Of a DNA stretch of 64,000 nucleotides, positions 12,686-22,132 are shown piece after piece. Under the pieces are notes generated by a model that was not told the origin of the DNA, did no database searches, and saw nothing but the letters and a program-made list of their open reading frames with translations. Position numbers and translations under genes: made by a program. The stretch comes from Hygrocybe punicea (Eukaryota; Basidiomycota; Agaricomycetes; Agaricales; Hygrophoraceae), in the NCBI GenBank assembly GCA_963556145.1, contig OY744467.1, forward strand, positions 5,828,001-5,892,000, given 5' to 3'. How positions within the stretch are numbered: position 1 is the stretch's first letter; each line of letters starts with the position of its first letter.

Positions 12686-12697
12686 CCTTTTATATAT
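12686..12697 (-). promoter_or_regulatory. TATA box of the small secreted protein gene
   Basis: TATATAAAAGG on the minus strand lies about 40 nt before the ATG at 12647. An equivalent element is kept before the paralogous copy (about 16672-16682). Confidence 0.6.
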
Positions 12698-12715
12698 CAG
12701 ATGAAAATTTGAGAT

Positions 12716-14082
12716 ACTATGAGATGTAATAACCAGTGTGCGCCGGCAGGGATACAACTTGGGCGATGCTACGTAGCGCGCTGTTCGGTCATCCCGAATC
12801 AGCCCTTTGTTGAAAATCCGTCTTCATCGTTTATCAAATTAACTTATTTCTCTCAACCTTACACAAACGTCCGTCACAGGGAACACTCACGCCTCAGGGG
12901 GGCAGAGAGAGAAAACCCACACGCTTTTTTGTTTGGGGGAGATCGATGAGTGACGGTCCCAGCGCGACAACCCTAGGAATAGTATTGAATTTTTCATGAC
13001 TGTGCAGCATCAACATCAAATTTGCCTCTGATACAGTAGTGTATTGGCTCAGGCTCAGCGCAGCGCACGGAGAGGGTCATCGGGTTCACTCACTACAAAT
13101 GAAATTCTTCGCAGTGCCCCTCACTTGTCTTGGGAAGCAGGAACACTGGCAGCAATTCAACTGTGGCAAACGAAGGACTTTCTCACAATGATCGACGATG
13201 ACGGCGATGGCGACAACAAAAAACTCGACGACGATGTTCACGACACCGACGAGACGAGGACCTCGACGCGGACATCTCTCTCTCTCTCGTCCTTTCTGAG
13301 ACGCCCTGTCCAGCGCCCAGCCCCTCGCCCTCTACACTCTCCTCATCCTCTCTGCGCCTTCTCTCGCCTTCTGCCAACATCCAACGCCCATTCGCTTGCT
13401 CCACCCTCTCTCATCATCCACGCCTTCCTCTTGCGCTCCCCCGCCACCCGCTATCGCCTTCACTCCCCTTGTCCTATCCTCTCTTGCCCTCATTCCTCTT
13501 TCATAGCTCGCTCTGCACCCTCCAGTGGCAACTGAGCGCCACCCCGCTGGGCGGTGGTGATGGCAACTGGAAAGAGGGCACCACGCACGCCCGACTACCT
13601 CACGATTGGGTGGAGCCCATCAATTCCCCACCAAGCATGGGTGAGCTTAGTATGCTGCGACTTGCCATAATATATAACATTATCAAAAAGAATGAGCTCG
13701 AATTTAAAAGCTTTATCATCAAAAAAAAAAGCGTAAGCTAGAAATGAAAAAGAAGATAGCGGAAAGCACAGAAAAGTGCTCAAAGCTCAAGCGCTTAGCC
13801 TGTTCGGTCGCCTCGTGTTGCCAGTGTCTATTACCACCGCCACAATACTAGTACTTGTTGTCGAGTTGAGTTTCCAAATTTCTATCAATTGCATGGCGTT
13901 GGGCTCGTGAACCTAGTCGTTGGTGTGGGACGACGGCGATGCATGACAACCAGGCTGTACGTCTTATTTCAACGACGAACTGAATCAGTCCTCGACCCGC
14001 TTTGCATATCAAAAGGATCAGCCCTTTCTTTTGACCCTCACTGATGATCGATGATCACTGGCACTTGATAATGGGGTTGCAC
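12716..14082. other. Intergenic stretch with no supported gene
   Basis: The interval holds low-complexity GAC/GGC-rich and CT-rich segments (13185-13500) that create open frames without recognisable domains. No promoter-gene-terminator arrangement could be supported. It is flanked by two small secreted protein genes transcribed away from each other. Confidence 0.5.
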
Positions 14083-14090
14083 TATAAAAG
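14083..14090 (+). promoter_or_regulatory. TATA box of the 14.2-kb secreted protein gene
   Basis: TATAAAAG lies 108 nt before the ATG at 14198. Confidence 0.6.
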
Positions 14091-14197
14091 ATTGACGTTC
14101 ATGTCCCTTCCTCGTCAGTGCTGGTCACCGTATCACTTTTGCCAGACAGAGCAGGCCTCTTTCTCAGACCTTGAATCCCCTCTCATCTTCTACAATC

Positions 14198-15223
14198 ATG
14201 CGCCGTTTCTCACTCATCCTCATCCTCATTAATATCTTTACTGGGGTTCTCAGCCTTCCTGCCAAGTAAGTGGATTCAGAATCTGATCTGTGATGCTTGT
14301 CAACTTCTTCGGTAGTGTGCCTTCGTCATCTTCCGTTCTCGTTGAAGATATGGTATGTTTGCCCTTTTTAAAAAAAAATCGGTTATTTATTTCCATATTT
14401 CCACCACATCATCGGACTCATCAACTCAGCCGTGAGTGGATTCGGTTTATCGATAATCTCCTATGCCATCTAACTCGGAGGTGTTAGTCCGCCATTGAAA
14501 GCACGAGTTCCACCACTCCGAAGTACGTTTCTACACCATGCATACATGAAGTTATTACGACTTATAAATGGGCAACTAGAATCGATTACACTCCCAACTG
14601 GTGCAGCAACTAAGAAGATGACTTTTGCAGCAAGAGGTACGTTCTACACCGTGCGGGATCCTGGCAATATCAGGGGCATTATTTGTGTACTGACATATCG
14701 CAGAGGCCTGGCTAATGAGAAATGTGTTTGGGACCCTTGGGGTTCGTTCTACATACCTTGATATTGATCCTGCATTTGGATATCCCAGTGGTATGTCTCA
14801 TGGTCGCTATATGGGATCAGTGTTGAGCCTATTTTTACATTTATCCCTTCTCACACAGTCCCCGACATCGAGTTTGATCTCACGGAGGCTAGGAGAGTAT
14901 TGGATTGGTGGACAAAACCACCTGTCAAGGACGAAACTTCGTCAGACCAGAAAAAGAGAAACGATGCGACCAAATGGCTCAATGATGTATGTAAGACGTT
15001 GAGGGAAAAAAAGGAAGATATGGAACGGGAACAGGAGTCTGAGGTGGGCAAAGGGGATGGAACAAATGGGGGGGGAGGGACAGAAGGAATGGGACAGCAA
15101 GCGCTGGAACAGGAACAAGAACCAAAGGAGCCTCAGATGGGTAAAGGGAAAGGGGGGGGGAGGAAAACGGGGGGGGGGAAGAGGAAAACGGGGGGAGGAG
15201 GAAAACGGAAAGGGAAAAAATGA
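14198..15223 (+). CDS. Putative secreted protein with Gly/Lys-rich tail, multi-exon
   Basis: Exon 1 (14198-14265) encodes a clear signal peptide, 'MRRFSLILILINIFTGVLSL', followed by PAK. Exon 2 (14316-14352) continues in frame as NVPSSSSVLVEDM. Several short exons follow, with splice-like sites near 14497, 14582, 14636, 14704 and 14739. I could not fix all their phases. The last exon (from about 14861) reads 'FDLTEARRVLDWWTKPPVKD'. It then gives a charged Lys/Glu-rich stretch and ends in a low-complexity Gly/Lys-rich tail (GKGKGGGRKTGGG type) before TGA at 15221-15223. No known domain is recognised. The basic tail could bind nucleic acid or polyanions, but that is speculation. The gene sits among other small secreted candidates. 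Confidence 0.5.
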
Positions 15224-15317
15224 AAATGATACGAGGCAAATGTCTGACTGAGGGTAGCCTGACCATATCCTGGAATAAAGTGGTGCCAATGTTGTAGCTC
15301 TTTAGATGTGTTGAGTC

Positions 15318-15474
15318 AATAATTTGCACAGTTGCCTCGTCAGCTTATTTCTCTACTGTCACAATTGCTGATTGAGAGTTCTGCTGTGGGACGGATAATT
15401 TGCACAGTTGCCTTGTCAACTTATTTCTCTACTTTCACAATTGCTGGATTGAGAGTTCTGCTGTGGGATGGAGC
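15318..15474. repeat. Tandem duplication, period about 78 bp
   Basis: Two adjacent copies, about 15318-15394 and 15396-15474, begin with AATTTGCACAGTTGCC and end with GAGAGTTCTGCTGTGGGA. They differ at a few positions. Confidence 0.8.
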
Positions 15475-15589
15475 TTGGGCGGTGGCATATGCCATGTAAT
15501 GATGAATCCTCTTGCAAAGGCAAGATAATGAGGGTTATGTATGACATAGAATTGTGGCAGAGATGGGTGATTCACGTTGGTGAATAACA

Positions 15590-15680
15590 CAGGACATTGC
15601 CAGGTTTTGCACAAGTTTTTTGCATATATAGATATTGTTTTCTATGGCACGGAGTGGTGTGGTGTGGTACAGTGACAGAA
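15590..15680 (+). repeat. Diverged copy of PCK1 downstream sequence
   Basis: Here ACATTGCCAGGTTTTGCAC is followed by TTTTTTGCATATAT and GTTTTCTA. This matches the order and orientation at 12284-12355, downstream of PCK1. It marks the left part of a mosaic of duplicated pieces that runs to 18.5 kb. Confidence 0.65.
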
Positions 15681-15707
15681 CATGTATGGTGACAATATTG
15701 ATTTCAG

Positions 15708-16163
15708 TCCACGATTGCGACAAATGATCTGAAGGACTGCAGTGACGCAGAGCAGAATAATTGTGAATATCGGGGCAGCGTGTCCAAATTGGTTGCCTGG
15801 GTTTTGGTGTGAAATGGAGCCGGAGAGGGGTCCTACGCTGCGGAAGAGATGGAGGGGAATGATACGTTGAGGAAAGCCCGCAACTCACGTAGCTTTGGAA
15901 AACACCAGGGCACCCACCGGCCAACCCACCTCCCAAACACGCCCATCCAATGCCCAATGTCCACGCCACCTGTTTATCGTGTCGGCTTGCTGCACACCGC
16001 TCCAGGACGTCACCCATCCACACCATAAACCCCGTCCAAGCTCTCCGCATCTTCCGAAAAAAAGGTGTCGCCTCCAACAACAGGTCTTCCCCGTCCCCCT
16101 CCGAGCGGCAAGTCCCCTTCCAAGACAACTACGTCTTCCTCACCACGGTCTACAAGGACCGCC
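15708..16163 (-). pseudogene. Inverted fragment of the NIPA-type transporter gene
   Basis: On the minus strand this is a copy of about 20768-21224 of the NIPA/DUF803 gene at 19923-21924. It covers most of the fifth exon's end, the following intron and the next exon. The intron is present in the copy (15845-15895 on plus, reversed), so the duplication was of DNA and not through mRNA. The fragment has no start or end of its own, and small indels shift the frame. It is not expected to encode a functional protein. Confidence 0.88.
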
Positions 16164-16306
16164 GAGGTAAACATACATATGCGAAGTTTTTCAGTCTTTA
16201 CAAGTGAAATCATGACCGTGTCCGTGGCAGCATTGAAGGAACGGAAAGTCGCCCAACTGACTCCCTGTACACCAACCCATATACAGTGACTATGATCGGT
16301 TCAGCA

Positions 16307-16618
16307 TTACGAAATACCATGGAAACAATCGGTATTTTGACTTGCCTTCTTGTGGTACGTTGGTTTGCTTCGAAGGAACGTCCACAACCAGGAGTCGTTA
16401 CTATCCTTATTGCAGCACTTCCCTGTCTCAAAGCTTGCCGGAATACCAGTATAACTGGCGACGCATTGGCAAGCTTTGGCAGAGACACTGCTTGAAAGTG
16501 TGTCAGAGGTGGGCAGGGATTAGGAGAAGCTTAAGGTTTCCATACAGCACGCTCCCAAAGACAAGAGAGGCAAAGACGATAGGAAGAATTTCATAGTTCA
16601 CGATAGGAAGAATTTCAT
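16307..16618 (-). pseudogene. Frameshifted paralogue of the small cysteine-patterned secreted protein
   Basis: This matches the gene at 12383-12647 in promoter, signal-peptide exon, intron position and cysteine pattern. Exon 2 (16490-16307) starts in the same phase and encodes 'ACQCVASYTGIPASFETG' followed by KCC before TAA at 16307-16309. Exon 1 is damaged. It carries a 24-bp tandem duplication around two ATG triplets (16594 and 16618) and is 19 nt shorter than the intact paralogue counted from the inner ATG, so the frame does not join exon 2. A different upstream start could rescue it, but none was seen. Confidence 0.6.
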
Positions 16619-17122
16619 AGTTCACTGTAGGGTGTTGTAGATAACCCCCCCCCCCCATGTTGACACACCGACCTTTATATACGGACGCAAATTTGAGATA
16701 GTAACCACTAACATGCTTGGGTAGCTGCAGTGTTTGGACCGAATGTGAATTAGAGAAGGATAATGGTAGAAAAGGCAGCTCTGCACCGTGATAGGGACAT
16801 TTGAAGCTGTGAAAACTTTCCGACGTTTGAGAACAAATTGGAAGTTTTGACGATAGAGCCTGAGGGACGACGAACATTATCGACGAACGTTCAAACTTTG
16901 AATGTCACTGAGCGAGGCACACCTGTTTTTCGCAAGTTGTACCCTCATTTTTGCAGTACTGCCGTTAGACTATCTCCTCCCAGAACGCCAAGTCCCAATT
17001 GCTGCCCCCAGCAGTGCCTCATGAAAGCATCAACACTGGCAGGGAAATCAAGAATATTGAAAATCAAGACTCAAGACCTAAAAAAACAAAGGGGCCGCAC
17101 CGACAATCATCACAACTTGACT

Positions 17123-17174
17123 TGGGGCCAACAGCTGATTTGGGGCCAACAGCTGATTTGGGGCCAACAGCTTT
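17123..17174. repeat. 18-bp tandem repeat, about three copies
   Basis: The unit TGGGGCCAACAGCTGATT is repeated without interruption, and the third copy is truncated after the AGCT. Confidence 0.9.
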
Positions 17175-17357
17175 CAGGTTGTGGTCCAACCTGAACAGTT
17201 GCTGGTCCGAGTAACAGTAATTTCCATGAAGCCCTTCACCGAGTCCATTCATCCAGAGGCTGGACCAGAGCCAAATAGTCCCTTGGGCCTTTGCAATTTC
17301 GCCCTCGCTATGCTATCAATCTTGGGTACGGGTGCCGGCTTCTTCAACGTCGTTGTT

Positions 17358-18060
17358 TACCCCATCAAGTACATCCCCAATGCGAAGATCCCATGTCTTG
17401 TCGACCGCTAGCCGAGCAGTATCATCATGCTCACCTGTGACGCCTTTGGCGTGCTGCCCCCGTGTACTGGAACCCCGACTTTTTCCACGTGCTACAGCAT
17501 CGTCCTGAACGTGAGTCATTTCTATAATCTTATTGCTACTGACCGCAATCACCGTATACACAGCCCGGACGCTACCGCAGATCGCATGTCAGAGCACGGC
17601 TTCGACTGCTGGCTCGTCAACACTGGATGGACAGGCGGGAAGTACGGCACCGCCGTGCCAGGTCGACGATGCCTCCTCGCATACACACGGCGCATCATTG
17701 ACGCGGTTCGCTCTGGCGAGCTAGCCATGGCGACGTTTAACCCGTTTGGGAAAGTTTGGTCTGGCGATACCGACGGCTGTACCGCAGGAGCTGTTGAACC
17801 CACGGCTTGTGTGGGCGGATATGGAGGCGTTTGAGAGGGAGCTTGCCGGGATGTTCCAGAAGGCATTTGCGTTGTATGAGAGGGAGTGAGTGGGGCTGTG
17901 AGGATGGCGGGGCCACGTGTGACAGGGGGTATGCTGTTGTCCCCTCCAGTGACCGAGCGCCCCTGGTGTTGTTGGCCCCACCTCACCACACCTCGGTCCT
18001 CCAGTCCCCGGTCCGTCTCTCTCTCACTTTTGCAAATAAATTTGTTGATTTTAGTTGTCT
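17358..18060 (+). pseudogene. Truncated duplicate of the 3' part of PCK1
   Basis: The copy begins exactly at TACCCCATC, equivalent to about 11362 in PCK1, and runs through the end of the gene into its 3' flank. It has an in-frame TAG where PCK1 has a Gln codon context (LVDR then stop). It has lost about 120 bp equivalent to the end of exon 6, intron 6 and the start of exon 7. The last intron is kept with its splice sites (about 17511-17563). The block '[11 protein letters not shown]' of PCK1 appears here as [11 protein letters not shown], followed by frameshifts. It is a DNA-level copy and non-functional. Confidence 0.93.
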
Positions 18061-18364
18061 TTTGACACGGTACGTCGCCACACAGGCCAAAGAAGGGATC
18101 AACAGTACGTCGTCGTATGTATGACAGGCATTCTTGCTAATTGCATATCGATCTTGGTGTGTGGATGCCTGGCAAGTCAACTTCGACCAGGTGCCCTCGA
18201 AGACACGACCATCGGCAACACTCAACGCACCTGAAAACCCGAGGAGTTGCCCAACTTGAAGGAGTGTTTCCCAAGGGGCGCGTATATAATTCTTAATTCT
18301 ACTTACCCGCGTTGGATCTCACGTGTTCTGAACGGTTTTCAGAAAAGAGCTTTGACTCTTACAA

Positions 18365-18494
18365 TACGCACAGCGCGTGTTCTCTGTAATGCCAATGTCA
18401 TTGTAGTCCCGTACACGCGAGAACGGGTTGTACACGACGTTCTCGAGGATGCTCCCGAATCGGATGGCGTCGAAGATCCTCGGTTCCTTCTCCA
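18365..18494 (-). pseudogene. Inverted fragment of PCK1 exon 6
   Basis: Read on the minus strand, this is PCK1 11234-11363, encoding the region around [18 protein letters not shown]. Its edge coincides with the position where the direct copy at 17358 begins, so the two fragments were adjacent in the source gene and now lie about 1 kb apart in opposite orientation. Confidence 0.9.
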
Positions 18495-18770
18495 TTATTC
18501 CCGACCTGTCTCGCTAATGTCCTCATAAGCACACGGGGTGCTTAGTACTTCTGCAGATGAGGTGGACCACTAAGTGTGGACCTTGTCGACTTTACGACTA
18601 CCGGTAGAACTCAGGACACGTGCATCTTGCCGCCAAGGGATCGGTCCCCGCGTTCCCGGCGGCCTCTCAGCTGGCCACAGTCCGCCTTTCGCACAAACTT
18701 CTAAGCACGGAATTCGGTTTACATGATAATAGGGTGCACCATTGTTGTCGCAATATCGATCGCACTGGGT

Positions 18771-19007
18771 CTATTGAAGGACATCAATCACCAGATCTGC
18801 CAAAAATTGAAGTTGAATATCGTACAGGTTGAACCTCCCCCTCGAGGTCGCTGCCAGCAGTAAAAAAAGAATTAAAAAGGCATCAGGGATTATTAATAAA
18901 CACTGGATGCACTCAGGAAATTCTTGTGAGATCTTCGGAGGAATGGCATTGATGAGAGTAGCAATGCCAAGGAATGTGAGGGTCACGAGTTTTACTGCGA
19001 AGCGCAT
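18771..19007 (-). CDS. Small secreted protein candidate
   Basis: ATG at 19007 starts a strong signal peptide (MRFAVKLVTLTFLGIATLINA) followed by IPPKISQEFPECIQ. A 51-nt segment with GT..AG ends (gtttattaat..ctggcag) interrupts the frame and is a multiple of three, so spliced and unspliced products stay in phase. Unspliced, it adds a second hydrophobic stretch. Spliced, it gives a protein of about 60 residues ending ADLVIDVLQ before TAG at 18771. The family is not recognised. Confidence 0.45.
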   Translation of the reverse strand: MRFAVKLVTLTFLGIATLINAIPPKISQEFPECIQCLLIIPDAFLILFLLLAATSRGRFNLYDIQLQFLADLVIDVLQ

Positions 19008-19922
19008 AATGTCAGGATGTGTGGAAGAATGTAAGAGAGTAAGAGATCAAGAGCGAGGATTGTTTGAGGAAGAGACTTGCTCGAAGTGGGTGACCAGCAC
19101 TAGAGGGAGTGGAGCCCAAATGTCCAGTTTTGACTTGGCTTGCATTTCAAATATTTCTGATCCGTTGAGCAAGAATTTGAAGGAGGCTGTGAGGAGGCTG
19201 TGAGGAACCAACAGCAAATATTAGAGCCGAGCACGCCGACAGCCAAAGCAAGCCCCCTCCTTGAGTGCCAGCTGCCAGCATTAGTTTGTGTTACTAGTAG
19301 CGGATCCTCCCCCAAGAAAGGAACGCGCTTACCGTCCTGCAGCGCCCATCAGCGAAACACTGAATAGCATTATCAAGATCATCGAGCAGGGTCACGGTTT
19401 ATTTCAAGTCGCATTAGATAGTAGGGCAACGTCTGTATCGGCCTCCACCAATTGCATAAAACTTCGTTGTATATGCCTGCAATCATCATGCTAGGCGATG
19501 CTTGGATGTCGGTTGCTAGTAAGGCAAGTCAAAATTACCATGATTGTTAACGGACAGGCTAGGGGAGAGCAGTGAGTCAGTGATGAAAGCATCTATCACG
19601 GTTAAAGATTGCTTCAACTGCACGACATCGAGCCACAGAACGATCCAGAGCGCAGAGCATTCTCACTCCCAGGCGCCGGCTGCGTAGTATTTGCTATACA
19701 GCAGCTCGTGTACAGTGTTGAACCAACTAGCCGTGAGGAGATGACTACAAAGCGCTTATATATTGAGTATACGCTGGGTCGGCCTATTATAATAAAATAT
19801 AAAGTTTGTGCAGTTAAAATTAAATAGTTACACTCAGGATAGTTACACTCAGGCTACAACCGGGCTCACTCCAACTTTGGGCTTCCCTTGGATCCTTTCT
19901 ACACTGCTGGGACAACCATTAT
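19008..19922. other. Intergenic stretch with no supported gene
   Basis: Short open frames on both strands show no domain. The segment 19800-19860 has a direct repeat (AGTTACACTCAGG twice). The last 100 bp should contain the promoter and leader of the NIPA gene. Confidence 0.5.
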
Positions 19923-21924
19923 ATGGCAACCACTTCTTCAACATTGTCCTCGACATCTACTCTCTCATCACCAACCTCATCCGCCACTTCTGCCTTGCCA
20001 CCACCTCCAACGAGCACACCACCAGTCCACAATGCAAATCCCGTCGTGGCTTTCATCATTGGGCTTTCCATCATCCTACTGGCCTCCATTCTCAATGCAG
20101 CAGGTCTAAATCTAACGAAATTGGACCATGTACGCGCTCTCAACGAACCATCACGGCAATTGGAGTGCACTGAACAAGTAATTTCAGGTGCGGACGAGTG
20201 CAATACCGAAGACACAAAGAAGAAGAGACTGGTTGCGTCCCCTGTGGCTCCTCGGAATGCTGTTGTACATGTACGCAGTCGATTCCATCCTCGCTCTACC
20301 TTTTTCTAACAACCACCTCAGACTCTCTCAACTAATTGGCAGCACCCTGGCTCTTCAATACATGCGCGCAGGTCTGTACAATTCACCTCATTAAGATCTA
20401 TTTACCAAGATCGATTTGAGCATGTATGCCACAGAATACGTTGCACCTCTAGGATCAACTTCTCTTATTTTCAACTTTCTATTCGCTAGATTCTTAGTTG
20501 GCACCCCCGTAACAAACACCGACATTTACGTGAGTTCTTGTCACTATCTCCTGTAGTCACTAACGAAACACACTATCAGGGAACAATAATTGTCGTTGTG
20601 GGCGTCATCGGCATAGTCGCGTTTGGTTCCATCAACTCTGGCCTTGCCTCCGAAACGGATGTCGAACACATCACTTACTTGTGGCGACGACCAGGCTGGC
20701 TCGGGTTCTTCTTCTGCATGAGCATCGCACTGGGGATCGTTGGTCTCGGCGTCGCCCGCTTGGACGCGGTCCTTGTAGACCGTGGTGAGGAAGACGTAGT
20801 TGTCTTGGAAGGCGACTTGCCGCTCGGAGGGGGACGGGGAAGACCGGTTGTTGGAGGCGACACCTTTTTTCGGAAGATGCGGAGAGCTTGGACGGGGTTT
20901 ATGATGTGGATGGGTGACGTCCTGGAGCGGTGGGCGGCAAGCCGACACGATAAACAGGTGGCGTGGACATTGGGCATTGGATGGGCGTGTTTGGGAGGTG
21001 GGTTGGCCGGTGGGTGCCTGGTGTTTGCCAAAGCTACGTGAGTTGTCGGTTTTCCTCAACGTATCATTCCCCTCCATCTCTTGCACAGTGTAGGACTCCT
21101 CTCCGGTTCCATTTCACACCAAAACCCAGGCAACCAATTCGGACACGCTGCCCCGATATTCACAATTATTCTCCTCTGCGTCACTGCAGTCCTTCAGATC
21201 ATTTGTCTCAATCGTGGACTGAAGGTCTACGATTCGACGCTCGTCGTGCCGGTATTTTATGGTGTCTACACCGCCACCGGGTAAGCTTGCGCAAATGTCA
21301 TTCTGGCGATGAAGAGGGGTTACTCAATGTGTTCTATCACGGGCTAGGTTCTTGGACTCGCTAATCTTCAACGACCAGGTAGACTCGTACAAATCGTGGA
21401 CACTATTTCTCATTTTCGTATTCATGATAATTCTCATTTCCGGCGTCGTCCTCCTCACGCACAAGAAGCCCGAGCGTGCACCTATCCCCCCAGGAAGCGC
21501 TTCCGTCGTTCCCATACTCCGAAGCGGCAGCAGAAATGCGCATAAGAACAGAAAGAGAGGGGACGGCGAGGAGGCGCTACGTGCTGGTGAAACTGGTGAC
21601 GGTGATGGAGCAGAAGGCGGCGATGGTGTTTTGTGGGCGATTGGAGAGGAGAGTGATGAAGAAGACGGGTCGTCGCCTCAGCAACTCCACCCACCACGCC
21701 AAAGCAAGATTGGGAGTGGGACGAGGGGACGAGGGCGGCGGGAAGAACATATGGAACTAATTGGGCTCGAAGAGGGAGGGGGTGAGGGGAGGAGGAGGTC
21801 CACTAGTTCCGACGCTACACTACGGCGGGATGACGATCATGATCCATTCAGGGATGAGCAAGACGAGTTCGGCGACTGGGAGGATGCAGGCATAGGTCCA
21901 GCAAAGGGGAAGTCACTGCCATAG
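19923..21924 (+). CDS. NIPA-type (DUF803) magnesium transporter family protein, seven exons
   Basis: This is a multi-pass membrane protein of the NIPA/DUF803 family, related to drug/metabolite transporters, whose animal members move Mg2+. Exons read as 19923-20129, 20188-20270, 20322-20371, 20435-20529, 20580-21037, 21089-21280 and 21348-21924. Each junction restores conserved sequence, for example KLDH joined to VRTSAIPK, and LLY to ILSQLIGSTLAL. A low-complexity Ser/Thr/Pro N-terminus precedes TM1 ('AFIIGLSIILLASILNAAG'). Then come 'LRPLWLLGM', 'EYVAPLGSTSLIFNFLFA', and 'GTIIVVVGVIGIVAFGSIN'. An acidic loop of about 80 residues follows, and the last helices include 'FLIFVFMIILISGVVLL'. The tail is long, hydrophilic and acidic, as in fungal members. 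Part of exons 5-6 is duplicated in reverse at 15708-16163. Confidence 0.88.
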
Positions 21925-22132
21925 GATTGTGTGGAAGTGTGGGTAGATTGACCATGACAGACTGTTCTTACTCTACACTTTCCTTCCTGATTTGATGCCA
22001 TCACAATCTATCTAATACCCCACTGGTAATTTGGAATTGACTCCCAAAGTTTGTGGATATTTGGTCCGCCAAAGTTGATACAAATAAAAATATTTCTTTT
22101 TCTTCTCATGCTTGCACACTGACGACTCGAAC

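Noticed and set aside
13044..13741. Possible gene in open frames at 13.0-13.7 kb
   Set aside because: Low-complexity GAC/CT-rich sequence, no start with context, and no domain.
20544..21086. 180-codon frame antisense to the NIPA gene, similar to frames at 15.6-16.2 kb
   Set aside because: The similarity comes from the inverted DNA duplication. Both frames are shadows of NIPA exons 5-6.
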